Assembly (NCBI RefSeq): GCF_002135415.1
Contig: NZ_NEGJ01000006.1
Coordinates: forward strand, 159,439-223,438
Length of the DNA stretch: 64,000 nt
Source: Acinetobacter sp. ANC 3832
GTDB taxonomy: Bacteria; Pseudomonadota; Gammaproteobacteria; Pseudomonadales; Moraxellaceae
Direction of reading: 5' to 3'
Part shown: piece after piece, positions 8,980 through 17,654 of the stretch
How positions within the stretch are numbered: position 1 is the first letter of the stretch
Layout of the letters: each line of letters begins with the position of its first letter
Position numbers and translations under genes: made by a program
The notes under the pieces: model-generated
Told to the model about the DNA's origin: nothing
The model's input: the letters and a program-made list of their open reading frames with translations, nothing else
Database searches by the model: none

Positions 8980-9028
8980 TTTTTAAAACCGCCTGATCAT
9001 TATGATTTACATTCATCAACAGGCGGTT
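8980..9028 (-). terminator. Terminator of the gamma-glutamylcyclotransferase-like gene
   Basis: Inverted repeat AACCGCCTG / CAGGCGGTT (8987-8995 and 9020-9028) with a 24-base loop, followed on the minus strand by TTTTAAAAA. It lies just past the stop of the minus-strand gene and may also stop readthrough from the opposite side. Confidence 0.65.
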
Positions 9029-9035
9029 CAGCTTT

Positions 9036-9365
9036 TTATTTTGCTTTTAAAACATAGACCAAACTTTCAACGGTACTGTCATCTTCAAGAAACACTTGAA
9101 CCGATACTCGTTTATATTCATTGCCTTCAAACTCATCTAAATAAAACCAATGTTGTGCAAGATGATCTGAGCTAAAAATATAACCATTCACTCGCTCACC
9201 ATTGGCATTTAAATGAATACCTGGGCTTCCTAATTCAGCACCCCATCCAACATTTTCCAATGTACCCAAAATATAACCCGCCTGCCATGTTCCACCAATA
9301 TTTTCCATGACATGAGCATTGGGCTGATTTGGCCTTAATGTTCCGTAAACAAATAAACTGTTCAT
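9036..9365 (-). CDS. Gamma-glutamylcyclotransferase-like (GGCT/AIG2) protein
   Basis: A 109-residue protein beginning MNSLFVYGTLRPNQPN, the YGTLR loop that defines the GGCT/AIG2-like fold. NANGERVNGYIF and FYLDEFEG follow, the latter carrying the conserved acidic residue in the E(Y)xxxx region of the fold. Members cleave gamma-glutamyl dipeptides or side-chain amines to give 5-oxoproline; the substrate here cannot be told. The start at 9365 is chosen over 9380 because a GGAT element precedes it and the family starts directly with the YGTL strand. Confidence 0.85.
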   Translation of the reverse strand: MNSLFVYGTLRPNQPNAHVMENIGGTWQAGYILGTLENVGWGAELGSPGIHLNANGERVNGYIFSSDHLAQHWFYLDEFEGNEYKRVSVQVFLEDDSTVESLVYVLKAK

Positions 9366-9390
9366 TTTCAAATCCATCATTTTCGATTTC

Positions 9391-9440
9391 GTGTATAAAG
9401 CCTCTCACTTATCCTTTATGAAGAAAAATAATGAGGCTAT
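9391..9440. repeat. Dispersed hairpin repeat, copy A
   Basis: An imperfect inverted repeat with arms around AGCCTC and GAGGCT and a core TCCTTTATGAAGAAAAATAA. It shares TATAAAGCCT...AAAAATAA with copies near 12,560 and 51,585. It sits between metR and the cyclotransferase-like gene. Confidence 0.5.
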
Positions 9441-9462
9441 GAATACTGGCATAAAATATCTT

Positions 9463-10383
9463 TTAAGAACTGTAATAATTAGCACGTTTCAACGCAAATT
9501 TTTCAAGTTGTTTTAAAAAACCTTCAAAATAACTTTTTTCCAATTCTTCAGTACGATAGCCTGCATATAAGGTACGGCGCAAACCTTGTGCAGATACGCA
9601 ATCTAAACGGCGAGACGTAACCCAACCTTTTTGTTCATATTCATTTACAACCCAGTCAGGTAATGCACCAATTCCTCGTCCACTAGCCACAAGTTGAATC
9701 AACATCTGGGTTAAATCAGTTGTACGAATGTGCTTTGGTAAAATATTTGCAGGAATAAATAGTTTAGACATAATGTCTAAACGATGTTTATCTACAGGGT
9801 AAGTAATAAGCGTTTCTTCAGCCAATTCCTGAACTGTAATTTTCTCAGCTCTGACCAAAGGATGCGTATTGGATAACACCAATCTTGATTCATATTCTAA
9901 AATTGGGAAGTATTCAATGCCTTTTAATGCAATTGGGTCTGCTGTGATCAGTAAATCAAACTCTGCATTTTGTAAAAGCTCATGCGGATTCGCCTCAAAA
10001 CCAGAAGCAAAGTCTAGGTCTACATCTGGATATTGTTGACGATATTGATTCAACAAAGGCATTAACCAGTCAAAACAGCTATGACATTCGGATGAAAAAA
10101 TAATCCGTCCAGTTTGCCCATGCACAATACGCGTGATATCTGTTTGCGCAATTTGGATCTGTGGTAATACATCATCTGCTAATTTTAACAAACGCTGTCC
10201 AACATTTGAAAAAGATACAGGACGACTTCGACGATTAACCACTTCAACACCATACCAATGATCTAATTCTTTGAGTTGATGAGAAATCGCTGATGGTGTA
10301 AGGCACAAATCATTTGCAGCCGAGACCAATGAACCATGCTCTCGCAATGCAAGTAATGTTTTTAGATGTCTAATTTCTAACAT
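9463..10383 (-). CDS. metR: LysR-family methionine regulator MetR
   Basis: Activator of methionine biosynthesis genes with homocysteine as co-effector in enterobacteria. The 306-residue protein has the LysR helix-turn-helix at 18-37 (SLVSAANDLCLTPSAISHQL) and an effector domain sharing several landmarks with E. coli MetR: ECHSC-x-W-L-x-P near 98-108, ITYPV--RLD near 193-202 and ALPDWVV near 241-247. A perfect MetR box (TGAA-N5-TTCA) lies about 90 bases upstream, consistent with autoregulation. No methionine gene is adjacent in this window. Confidence 0.88.
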   Translation of the reverse strand: MLEIRHLKTLLALREHGSLVSAANDLCLTPSAISHQLKELDHWYGVEVVNRRSRPVSFSNVGQRLLKLADDVLPQIQIAQTDITRIVHGQTGRIIFSSECHSCFDWLMPLLNQYRQQYPDVDLDFASGFEANPHELLQNAEFDLLITADPIALKGIEYFPILEYESRLVLSNTHPLVRAEKITVQELAEETLITYPVDKHRLDIMSKLFIPANILPKHIRTTDLTQMLIQLVASGRGIGALPDWVVNEYEQKGWVTSRRLDCVSAQGLRRTLYAGYRTEELEKSYFEGFLKQLEKFALKRANYYSS

Positions 10384-10472
10384 GATTAAAGACCTGCAAA
10401 GTCGATGACTGAATAATAAATAAATTAGGTATCTTTCTTACTGTCTTAAAATAAGTAGCAGATAAGAAATGA

Positions 10473-10485
10473 TGAACATAATTCA
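10473..10485. promoter_or_regulatory. MetR box upstream of metR
   Basis: TGAACATAATTCA exactly matches the established MetR consensus TGAA-N5-TTCA. It is 90 bases upstream of the metR start codon in the only sizeable gap on that side, so it probably serves metR itself. Confidence 0.6.
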
Positions 10486-10666
10486 CTATAGCATATATTT
10501 AATTAGAAAATTTCAACATTGGAGCTATTTGATTATTGCTTTAACAGATTAAGCTTTTTAATTATAAAGAAATACGCATATTTACTGAAATACAGATTCT
10601 CGATTATTCGTGTTTTGGCATTAAATATGAACTTAAATTTACTGAAGAATAAGTATTTAGATTTTA

Positions 10667-10692
10667 TTAAAAAAAAGCACCCTTCCGGGTGC
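10667..10692 (-). terminator. Terminator of the acyl-CoA ligase gene
   Basis: GCACCC-TTCC-GGGTGC hairpin (10677-10692) followed on the minus strand by a run of about ten T. It lies 28 bases past the ligase stop codon. Confidence 0.88.
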
Positions 10693-10719
10693 AAAGTATG
10701 GAACTTTTAGAATTGAGAA

Positions 10720-12396
10720 TTAGCTCGCTTGTTGAACCTCTTGCATTTTGGCAATTTCCTGTTGTTTGAGTAAATTACGCTGAATTTTCCCACTCGAAGT
10801 TTTCGGTAAACTTTCAACGAACTCAATCTCTCTTGGATAAGAATGCTTAGATAAGCGAGAACGGACATAGTCTTGAAGTTTAGTATTTAACTCAAGAGAA
10901 GCTAAAAATTGAGGTTTCAATACCACAAAAGCTTTCACCACTTCTGTACGCTCATGATCAGGTTTACCAATCACTGCGGATTCAAGCACTTCTGTACATT
11001 CAAGCAAAGTACTTTCCACATCAAAAGGACCGACACGATAGCCTGACGTTGTAATGACATCGTCTGCACGCCCAATAAAATCTACACCCCCTAATTCATT
11101 AAATTTAACTGTATCTCCTGTTAAATAATAATGACCAACAAATGATTTGCGATTATTACCGCCATAGCCTTTAAACCACGTTAAAGGTGATTGTGAAAAG
11201 TCGATAGCCAGTGTGCCTACACCACCTTTTTCTACTTCTTCATTGTTCTGATTTAACACACAAAAACGATGTCCAGGATTTGCATAGCCTGCTGAACCGA
11301 CTTTAATTTCATGTGTTAAAGCATGATGATTACCAATCACCATCCCCAATTCAGTCTGTCCATATTGATCATAAATATTGACATTTAAGTCATGATTAAA
11401 CCAATGGATCACTTCAGGTGTGAGTGGCTCGCCTGCACTACTCACTACACGCAGATGTTCTTTAATAGATGGATCAAATTTTTCTTTAAAACCGAAAAAC
11501 ATACGAAAAGCAGTTGGTGAACCGGTTAAATTACTGACTTTATATTTTTTGATGATTTGCACGGCGTTATCTACGCTAAATGCTCGCTCATCCATAATAA
11601 TGCTATGACCTAAGCCTAACGGTCCTGTAATACCGTAATACAAACCATATGCCCAACCAGGATCTGCCAAATTCCAGAATGAATCTTCTTTACGTAAATC
11701 CACCGCATGGCGCATATATTCTTTGAATGCCAACACTGCTTTTAGAGGGACAGGTACAGATTTAGCAAGACCTGTTGTTCCTGAAGTAAACATCATCAGG
11801 AAGTCATCTTCAAAACTTTGCATCACAGGTTCACATTCAGCAGATTGTTGTTCCAATACCTGCCAAAAATCAGGATCAGAATGCTGAGTATTTTGAGACG
11901 GAGTACTTTGTGACTGTATGCTCTGTGATTGATGAATTGTTAAAACATGCTCAATTTCAATATGATTTAATTTTGGGCGTTGTTCTTCATTGGTCACAAT
12001 CAGTTTGGTATGTGCTGTTTCAACTCGATGCTCAATGGCTTTAGATTCAAATGCGGTAAATAAAGGCTGATAAATTACACCAATACGCCATGTTGCCAAA
12101 ATCGTGATGAGTAATTCAGGAGTACGAGGCAATAATCCTGCAATACAATCGCCTGATTGAATACCAATCGATGTCAAATAATTTGCAAGTTTGCCTGAAG
12201 CTTCTGCCAGTTGATCAAAGCTCCATTGCGTAGATTCGCCATTTTTGCCTTGCCAAATTAAAGCTGTTTTATTTAAACCTATATATCGTGCACAACACTC
12301 CACATAAGCATTGATCGCCTGTGGCGTTCCAACCAATTGTTCAGCAATCAGTTGTTCATAATCAAATTCTTGATGGGCTTGTTCCAATGTCTTCAT
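10720..12396 (-). CDS. AMP-forming acyl-CoA synthetase
   Basis: Adenylate-forming enzyme that activates a carboxylic acid to its acyl-CoA through an acyl-AMP. The 558-residue protein shows the AMP-binding loop TSGTTGLAKSVPVP near 205-218, YDQYGQTELG near 342-351, GRADDVITTSGYRVGPFDVE near 440-459 and the C-terminal lysine motif PKTSSGKIQRNLLK near 530-543. It groups with acetyl/medium-chain acyl-CoA synthetases rather than long-chain FadD, but the acid is not determinable. It lies downstream of an acyl-CoA dehydrogenase and SDR gene on the same strand, separated by a terminator, so it belongs to the same catabolic theme but a separate transcript. Confidence 0.88.
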   Translation of the reverse strand: MKTLEQAHQEFDYEQLIAEQLVGTPQAINAYVECCARYIGLNKTALIWQGKNGESTQWSFDQLAEASGKLANYLTSIGIQSGDCIAGLLPRTPELLITILATWRIGVIYQPLFTAFESKAIEHRVETAHTKLIVTNEEQRPKLNHIEIEHVLTIHQSQSIQSQSTPSQNTQHSDPDFWQVLEQQSAECEPVMQSFEDDFLMMFTSGTTGLAKSVPVPLKAVLAFKEYMRHAVDLRKEDSFWNLADPGWAYGLYYGITGPLGLGHSIIMDERAFSVDNAVQIIKKYKVSNLTGSPTAFRMFFGFKEKFDPSIKEHLRVVSSAGEPLTPEVIHWFNHDLNVNIYDQYGQTELGMVIGNHHALTHEIKVGSAGYANPGHRFCVLNQNNEEVEKGGVGTLAIDFSQSPLTWFKGYGGNNRKSFVGHYYLTGDTVKFNELGGVDFIGRADDVITTSGYRVGPFDVESTLLECTEVLESAVIGKPDHERTEVVKAFVVLKPQFLASLELNTKLQDYVRSRLSKHSYPREIEFVESLPKTSSGKIQRNLLKQQEIAKMQEVQQAS

Positions 12397-12557
12397 GACG
12401 GCAACCTCTAATCCTATTCTTTACAAAGCATCTTGCTTTGCGCATCCTGCATGATGAATCTATGTCTCAGATTTTTATTACGGCTTGTGAGATAACAGCG
12501 TGTTGTATGACTATTTTTGCTATCCGTTCAATCATTGAACTGTGTATATTAGATTTC

Positions 12558-12640
12558 TTGTATAAAGCCTTTCTATTTCACTTTTAAGGAGAAAAATAAA
12601 AAGGTTACTAAGCGTGCAAGAAGTCTATTAACGATGCATA
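12558..12640. repeat. Dispersed hairpin repeat, copy B
   Basis: TATAAAGCCTTTCTATTT and AAATAAAAAGGTT form an imperfect inverted repeat around a core TTTTAAGGAG. The similarity to the copy near 51,585 extends past the hairpin into a shared AAGA-GTCTATTA tail. Confidence 0.55.
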
Positions 12641-12761
12641 TAGATAATCATGAATAGAATTGAACATCAATTTCCATAGACCTCATTTACATTGCAGTTT
12701 TTGGATATAAATCAACCTCAGAAAAATATGTTCTAAGCATATGAAAGCTAAATTGAGAATA

Positions 12762-12790
12762 AAAAAGGATTCAATCTATGAATCCTTTTT
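12762..12790. terminator. Bidirectional terminator after the acyl-CoA dehydrogenase gene
   Basis: A perfect 12-base stem AAAAAGGATTCA / TGAATCCTTTTT with a 5-base loop. It lies 16 bases past the stop of the minus-strand dehydrogenase gene. Confidence 0.85.
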
Positions 12791-12806
12791 AATACGCTCT
12801 GTAGAA

Positions 12807-13943
12807 TCAAATCTTCGTCACTTCTCGTGCAATCACCAAACGCTGAATATCTGAAGCACCTTCATAAATCTGACTAACTCGTACATCACGATAGATACGC
12901 TCTACAGGGAAATCTGAAACATAACCATAACCACCATGAATTTGAATGGCATCTGAGCAAACACGTTCAGCGATTTCTGATGCAAACAACTTCGCCATAG
13001 AGGCTTCTTTTAAACACGGTAAACCTGCATCTTTTAAATTTGCCGCATGGAAAATTAACTGACGTGCCGCTTCAATTTTGGTTGCCATATCCGCTAAACG
13101 GAAAGCCACCGCCTGATGTTGCACAATTTCCACACCAAAAGCCTTGCGCTCATTGGCATATTCAACCGCTGCATCCAAAGCAGCTCTCGCCATACCCACA
13201 CATTGCGCTGCAATACCAATCCGACCAGATTCTAAATTTGACAGTGCTATTTTATAACCTTCGCCTTCTTTGCCTAATAGGTTTTCAGCAGGAATACGGC
13301 ATTGATCAAAAATAATGGTTGCGGTATCTGAGCAATGTTGCCCCATTTTATCTTCGATACGGGAAACAATATAACCTGCGGTATCTGTAGGAACCAAGAA
13401 ACAAGAAATGCCCTTTTTACCCGCAGATTTATCTGTTACTGCAAAAACAATCGCAATCTGAGCATGCCGACCTGAAGTAATAAATTGCTTCGTTCCACTT
13501 AAAACCCACTCATCACCAACACGTTCAGCTTTACATTCAAGAGCACCTGCATCTGAACCTGCTTGTGGCTCTGTTAAACAAAAACAGCCTAGCCATTCAC
13601 CTGTTGCCAGTTTGGTCAAATATTTTTCTTTTTGAGCCTCTGAACCGTATTTTAAAGTAATACCACATGGCAATGAATTTTGTACACTCACGATGGTTGA
13701 GATCGCACCATCACCTGCGGCAATTTCTTCAATGGCCAAAACCAGTGATAAATAATCTAAACCTGCACCACCCCATTGTTCAGGAACAGTCATGCCTAAA
13801 GCACCCAAAGCGCCTAATTCTTTTAATTCTAAAGCAGGAAATTGATGTGTTTTGTCACGCTCAGCAGCCGTCGGTTTCAGTTTAGCCTGCGAATAGCTAC
13901 GCATCATGTCCTGAACCATGCGTTGTTCATCATTTAAAAGCAT
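12807..13943 (-). CDS. Acyl-CoA dehydrogenase
   Basis: FAD enzyme that introduces the alpha-beta double bond of an acyl-CoA and passes electrons to ETF. The 378 residues match the short/branched-chain class length. Motifs: CLTEPQAGSDAGAL near 122-135 (flavin and acyl-CoA contacts), the signature GGYGYVSDFPVERIYRD near 337-353, and YEGASDIQRL near 360-369, where the Glu is the expected catalytic base. It lies between the SDR and ligase genes, so it would perform the first oxidation of the acid activated by the ligase. Confidence 0.92.
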   Translation of the reverse strand: MLLNDEQRMVQDMMRSYSQAKLKPTAAERDKTHQFPALELKELGALGALGMTVPEQWGGAGLDYLSLVLAIEEIAAGDGAISTIVSVQNSLPCGITLKYGSEAQKEKYLTKLATGEWLGCFCLTEPQAGSDAGALECKAERVGDEWVLSGTKQFITSGRHAQIAIVFAVTDKSAGKKGISCFLVPTDTAGYIVSRIEDKMGQHCSDTATIIFDQCRIPAENLLGKEGEGYKIALSNLESGRIGIAAQCVGMARAALDAAVEYANERKAFGVEIVQHQAVAFRLADMATKIEAARQLIFHAANLKDAGLPCLKEASMAKLFASEIAERVCSDAIQIHGGYGYVSDFPVERIYRDVRVSQIYEGASDIQRLVIAREVTKI

Positions 13944-14117
13944 TGAATATCCCTTTGATGTTCAGGTTGTTAAATTCGACATTTATTAAAATTTAAGAAA
14001 TATTTGATACACGACAACCCCATTCGCAACCTGAAACACTTCTAAAAAGATAATGTTTCTGCGAAGAAGTGGACTGTAAATTCAATTAAATAGGTTTTGC
14101 GAATGAAGATAGTTTTG

Positions 14118-14143
14118 CCTACTTTTCCTGAAAGAAAAGTAGG
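14118..14143. repeat. Intergenic hairpin
   Basis: A perfect 10-base stem CCTACTTTTC / GAAAAGTAGG with a 6-base loop in the 281-base gap between the SDR and acyl-CoA dehydrogenase genes. No T-run follows, so it could be an mRNA stabilising element or a dispersed repeat rather than a terminator. Confidence 0.5.
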
Positions 14144-14224
14144 TCGAACCGAAGGTTATATAAAACCTTTACTTAATAATGCAAAGACTCCACCACAAAG
14201 ATAAAGATCACAAATCAAAATAGA

Positions 14225-14995
14225 TTATTTAGGTTGCATACGAATCGCGCCATCCAAGCGAATTACTTCACCATTCAAATAAGCATTTTCACAAATATGC
14301 CCAACCAAATGTGCAAACTCTTCAGGTTTTGCTAAACGAGGTGGAAATGGAACCATTGCACCTAAAGCATCCTGAACATTTTGTGGCAAAGCTTTCAACA
14401 TCGGTGTTTCCATAATGCCTGGCGCAATAGTCATCACACGAATATGTTCACGTGCCAATTCACGTGCCAAAGGCAAAGTCATTGCAACCACAGCACCTTT
14501 AGATGCGGCATAAGCCGTTTGACCAATCTGACCATCAAAAGCTGCAACAGATGCAGTATTGACAATCACACCGCGCTCTTCCTCACCTGCTTTTAATTCA
14601 TATTTCGCAATTAAATTTGCAGCAAAACGCAGCATGTTAAATGTACCCGTCACATTCACATTCAAAACTTTTTGAAAAGCATCCAATGCGTGAATACCAT
14701 TTTTACCCAAAACTTTTGCAGAAGGACCAATTCCCGCACAGTTAATCAAACCATTTAATTGACCGAATTCTTGTTCTACATCATTAAAAAACTGTTCAAC
14801 CGTCACTTCATCGGTTACATCTAGTTTTACAAATTTAGACTTCTCACCTAAACGATGTTGCATTTCATGACCAAGGTCTTGGTTCATATCCACCATAATC
14901 ACTTTAGCACCTTGACCGACTAAATGTGTTGCTGTCGCCGCACCTAAACCAGATGCACCACCTGTAACAACAAATACTTTTCCTGCAATTTTCAT
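14225..14995 (-). CDS. SDR 3-hydroxyacyl-CoA dehydrogenase (HSD17B10-like)
   Basis: Classical short-chain dehydrogenase of 256 residues. TGGASGLG near 12-19 is the nucleotide loop and VDMNQ near 36-40 has the Asp that selects NAD over NADP; NCAGIG is near 85-90; the catalytic set Ser ([10 protein letters not shown]), Tyr and Lys (YAASKG near 162-167) is intact. The overall pattern, including [19 protein letters not shown], resembles type II 3-hydroxyacyl-CoA dehydrogenase. With the upstream dehydrogenase and the ligase it can carry an acyl-CoA through beta oxidation up to the ketoacyl stage. Confidence 0.87.
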   Translation of the reverse strand: MKIAGKVFVVTGGASGLGAATATHLVGQGAKVIMVDMNQDLGHEMQHRLGEKSKFVKLDVTDEVTVEQFFNDVEQEFGQLNGLINCAGIGPSAKVLGKNGIHALDAFQKVLNVNVTGTFNMLRFAANLIAKYELKAGEEERGVIVNTASVAAFDGQIGQTAYAASKGAVVAMTLPLARELAREHIRVMTIAPGIMETPMLKALPQNVQDALGAMVPFPPRLAKPEEFAHLVGHICENAYLNGEVIRLDGAIRMQPK

Positions 14996-15051
14996 ATTAT
15001 TTTCCTATTCATTATTTGAATGACGATTCGACTTAAGATGCAGAGTAATCA

Positions 15052-15067
15052 TACTCAGGCTTGAGTA
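15052..15067. promoter_or_regulatory. Palindrome between SDR and AraC-type genes
   Basis: TACTCA-GGCT-TGAGTA is a near-perfect 16-base palindrome in the 134-base gap between the SDR start (minus) and the AraC-type regulator start (plus). Position and symmetry suggest an operator, but AraC proteins usually bind direct repeats, so another regulator is possible. Confidence 0.4.
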
Positions 15068-15129
15068 CAATTTCCAAAAGTTGCATCCTGTATGATGTAT
15101 TTGGACAATGAAGTCGTAGTGACAAAATA

Positions 15130-16167
15130 ATGGAATATGAATTGAATAATCAACAGTTGCAATACAGCAAAGGAACGATTTCAATTGAACTCGTACATGA
15201 AGCACTGTTATCTGCCCATGACAAAGGCATCAATACACAACATATCCTGCAAAAAGCAGGAATTCCTCTTGAGCTGATGCAATCCAATAAGACCCGTATT
15301 TCCGTCAGTGCTTATGCACAATTATGGATCGAAATTGCAAATCGCATGAATGATGAGTTTTTTGGCATGGATTCCCACCCGATGCGACGTGGAAGTTATC
15401 AGCTGTTATCTAAAATGGTGATGCGCGCTGAAACATTGGAAAAAGCATTACAACAAATTTTACAGTTTCTTAATATTGTTTTAGATGATTTTGAAAGCAC
15501 ATTATTTGTTGAAGAAAATTATGCCTATATCGTGATTCAGGATAAAAAACCAATCAAACGGATGTTTAGCTATGCCACATATTTAATGCTCATTCATAGC
15601 TTAATGTGTTGGCTCACCAAGCAAAGAGTTTTACTCAAACAAATTCAATTAAAATGTGATGCACCGTTGGATGATCAAGATTATAAAGTCCGTTTTTGTG
15701 AGAGTATTCAATATAATACCGATAAAAATTATGTGCAGTTTGATGCAAACTATTTAAATATTCAAATTAAACAAGATCAAAAATCATGGCATCAATTTAT
15801 CAAAAACACACCGCACAACTTATTGATTCGTTTTAAAAATCCAAATTCGCTCAGTTCACTGATTCGCAAACATCTTATACACGTTCACCCTGCGGAATGG
15901 CTCGAGTTAAATGAATTAGCCATGCATTTAAATATGTCTGAAGCGACCATTCAACGGCGCTTAAAATCAGAAGGCATGAGCTATCAACAATTAAAAAATG
16001 ATATCCGTCGTGATACAGCGATTGAATTTTTAACCAAAAGTACAAAATCATTGCAAGATATTAGTGACGAACTTAACTTTCATGATCCCAGTGCTTTTCA
16101 CCGTGCGTTTAAAAAATGGACGGGAGTCAGCCCAGGTGCGTATCGATATGAGAATGATGATTTATGA
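15130..16167 (+). CDS. AraC-family transcriptional regulator
   Basis: A 345-residue regulator with an N-terminal arabinose_bd/OruR-type domain (residues about 20-205, including MDSHPMRRGSYQLLSKMVMRAETLEKAL) and a C-terminal double helix-turn-helix (about 245-340) containing MSEATIQRRLKSEGMSYQQLK and LQDISDELNFHDPSAFHRAFKKWTGVSPGAYR, the AraC signature. Proteins with this architecture often control fatty acid or aromatic catabolism. It is divergent from the SDR/acyl-CoA dehydrogenase genes, so it probably controls them in response to the acid or its CoA ester. Confidence 0.88.
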   Translation: MEYELNNQQLQYSKGTISIELVHEALLSAHDKGINTQHILQKAGIPLELMQSNKTRISVSAYAQLWIEIANRMNDEFFGMDSHPMRRGSYQLLSKMVMRAETLEKALQQILQFLNIVLDDFESTLFVEENYAYIVIQDKKPIKRMFSYATYLMLIHSLMCWLTKQRVLLKQIQLKCDAPLDDQDYKVRFCESIQYNTDKNYVQFDANYLNIQIKQDQKSWHQFIKNTPHNLLIRFKNPNSLSSLIRKHLIHVHPAEWLELNELAMHLNMSEATIQRRLKSEGMSYQQLKNDIRRDTAIEFLTKSTKSLQDISDELNFHDPSAFHRAFKKWTGVSPGAYRYENDDL

Positions 16168-16180
16168 AATTTTATGAATA

Positions 16181-16202
16181 AATTTGACCAAACAGTCAAA
16201 TT
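16181..16202 (+). terminator. Hairpin after the AraC-type gene
   Basis: AATTTGAC-CAAACA-GTCAAATT, a perfect 8-base stem 14 bases past the stop. The following ATTAAAAAAC lacks a T-run on the plus strand, so termination here is uncertain. Confidence 0.4.
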
Positions 16203-16424
16203 ATTAAAAAACAAAATTAGTCTTTGATTATAAAGATGATCTTATTTTATTTTGAAAAAATAATATTTTTTTCAGGACTCACTCATCTGAATACATTTGC
16301 ATTACATGAATAATTAGCTTATTTTTCAATCAATTTAGAACATATTTTATGTTCATTTCGGCTGTACTCCTGTTGTATCACTGTTGTTTTCTCTGTTAAA
16401 TCTCCTTAGATTATAGGTCATGAC

Positions 16425-16772
16425 ATGCTTAAAATGATGGATGTACTAGAACAAAATCTAGTTCAAAATTTCATTACCTCCCTTTCAGCTCAAACTGAAC
16501 ACACCGATGAACTCATAGATGGCATTATGAATGCATCTGAGGGTGATTTGAAAACGGCAATTCATCATTTCCTTTCCCAAAATGATGCAGTTGAAGTTGC
16601 ACATGCACTTGATATTCAACAAGATCACATTCAAGCAATTCAAACAGGTTTATCTTTAAAAAAGGAAAACCTTGCGGATACAGCTAAAATTGTTGCCTTG
16701 TGTTTAGCGCTTGAAACAAATTCATTAGACCACGTTGAAATTGCAGAAAGTCTGCAAGATTACCCAATGTAA
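16425..16772 (+). CDS. Uncharacterised small acidic protein
   Basis: A 115-residue, acidic, probably all-helical cytoplasmic protein with no signal peptide or membrane segment. Not recognised. The composition (ALDIQQDHIQAIQTGLSLKKENLADTAKIVALCLALE) suggests helical packing and perhaps protein binding. The first of three closely spaced in-frame ATG codons (16425, 16434, 16437) is used. Codon use resembles the neighbours and a strong terminator follows, so it is likely a real lineage-specific gene. Convergent with prmC. Confidence 0.7.
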   Translation: MLKMMDVLEQNLVQNFITSLSAQTEHTDELIDGIMNASEGDLKTAIHHFLSQNDAVEVAHALDIQQDHIQAIQTGLSLKKENLADTAKIVALCLALETNSLDHVEIAESLQDYPM

Positions 16773-16786
16773 AATATTGTGAAATC

Positions 16787-16814
16787 AAAAAACGACTCAT
16801 TTGAGTCGTTTTTT
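16787..16814. terminator. Bidirectional terminator between the small acidic gene and prmC
   Basis: AAAAAACGACTCA and TGAGTCGTTTTTT form a near-perfect stem with A- and T-runs on either side, so it can terminate both convergent transcripts. Confidence 0.9.
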
Positions 16815-16835
16815 ATTACCTATTGACGATCGCGA

Positions 16836-17654
16836 TTAATTCACCCACTGACCTAAAGTCACTCGGTCATTACCACCATAGTCTTTCTCAGTTCTCACCT
16901 TTTTAAACCCAGCATCTCTAAATATTTTCTGAACAGCATTCGCTTGATCATAACCATGTTCTAATACAATCCAACCATTGGCTGCCAACCATTTTTTGCC
17001 TTGTTGAACAATATGTTCAATATCCGCCAAACCATGTTTATCAGCAACTAATGCACGTTCAGGCTCAGAGGCCAACTTAGGCATATGTGAATCATCTGCA
17101 TCAATATAAGGTGGATTTGAGACAATCACATCAAAATATTGACGATCTAATGCTTTAAACCAACTGCCCAAAAAGAACTTCACTTGCTCTAAATCATGCT
17201 TTTCAGCATTAAATACCGCAACTTCTAAAGTCGGTTCATAAATATCTGTTGCTGTGACTGCCCAATTTGAGCGTTCACTCGCTAATGATAATGCGATCGC
17301 ACCCGTACCTGTCCCTAAATCAACAATTCTAGCATCATCTGGTAAATCCAAATGCAGAACCGTTTCAACCAAAACTTCGGTATCAGGTCGTGGCACCAAA
17401 GTATCTTGAGTAACTTTTAAATCTAAAGTCCAAAAAGGCTGTGAACCTGTCACATAAGCTAAAGGCTCGCCTGCTTCAATACGAGCTAAAGCATCCACAT
17501 AGGCTTGCTCTTGTTCAGGTGTGAGTTCCTGAGTTTTCTTCATCACCAAATCAAAAGAATCAATTTTAGTAATATGTTCGAGTAACCATGCATTTTCTTG
17601 GTGTTCGTAACTTTCGGGTTCACCACGTAAGGCTAAAGCCTGTGCAATATTCAT
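16836..17654 (-). CDS. prmC: Release factor N5-glutamine methyltransferase PrmC
   Basis: SAM-dependent enzyme that methylates the GGQ glutamine of RF1 and RF2. Length of 272 residues is typical. DLGTGTGAI at 112-120 is SAM motif I and the substrate motif N180-P-P-Y183 is intact. The N-terminal 75 residues form the helical release-factor-binding domain. Its ATG overlaps the prfA stop by one base (TAATG), so it is translationally coupled to the gene of its own substrate. Confidence 0.97.
   Translation of the reverse strand: MNIAQALALRGEPESYEHQENAWLLEHITKIDSFDLVMKKTQELTPEQEQAYVDALARIEAGEPLAYVTGSQPFWTLDLKVTQDTLVPRPDTEVLVETVLHLDLPDDARIVDLGTGTGAIALSLASERSNWAVTATDIYEPTLEVAVFNAEKHDLEQVKFFLGSWFKALDRQYFDVIVSNPPYIDADDSHMPKLASEPERALVADKHGLADIEHIVQQGKKWLAANGWIVLEHGYDQANAVQKIFRDAGFKKVRTEKDYGGNDRVTLGQWVN

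Larger units (their letters stand above)
10384..10719. other. Intergenic region upstream of metR
   Basis: AT-rich gap of 336 bases. It holds the MetR box at 10473-10485 and the minus-strand terminator at 10667-10692. A 63-codon plus-strand frame at 10519-10710 runs into the terminator, lacks a convincing ribosome binding site and is not considered a gene. Confidence 0.6.
12397..12806. other. Intergenic region between acyl-CoA ligase and dehydrogenase genes
   Basis: A 410-base gap that should hold the promoter of the acyl-CoA ligase gene. Visible elements are a small hairpin CAAAGCA-TCT-TGCTTTG (12424-12440), a dispersed hairpin repeat at about 12558-12640, and a terminator at 12762-12790. 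No coding frame is convincing. Confidence 0.6.

Noticed and set aside
10519..10710. 63-codon plus-strand frame upstream of metR
   Set aside because: It runs through the minus-strand terminator at 10667-10692, has no clear ribosome binding site and an AT-driven composition.
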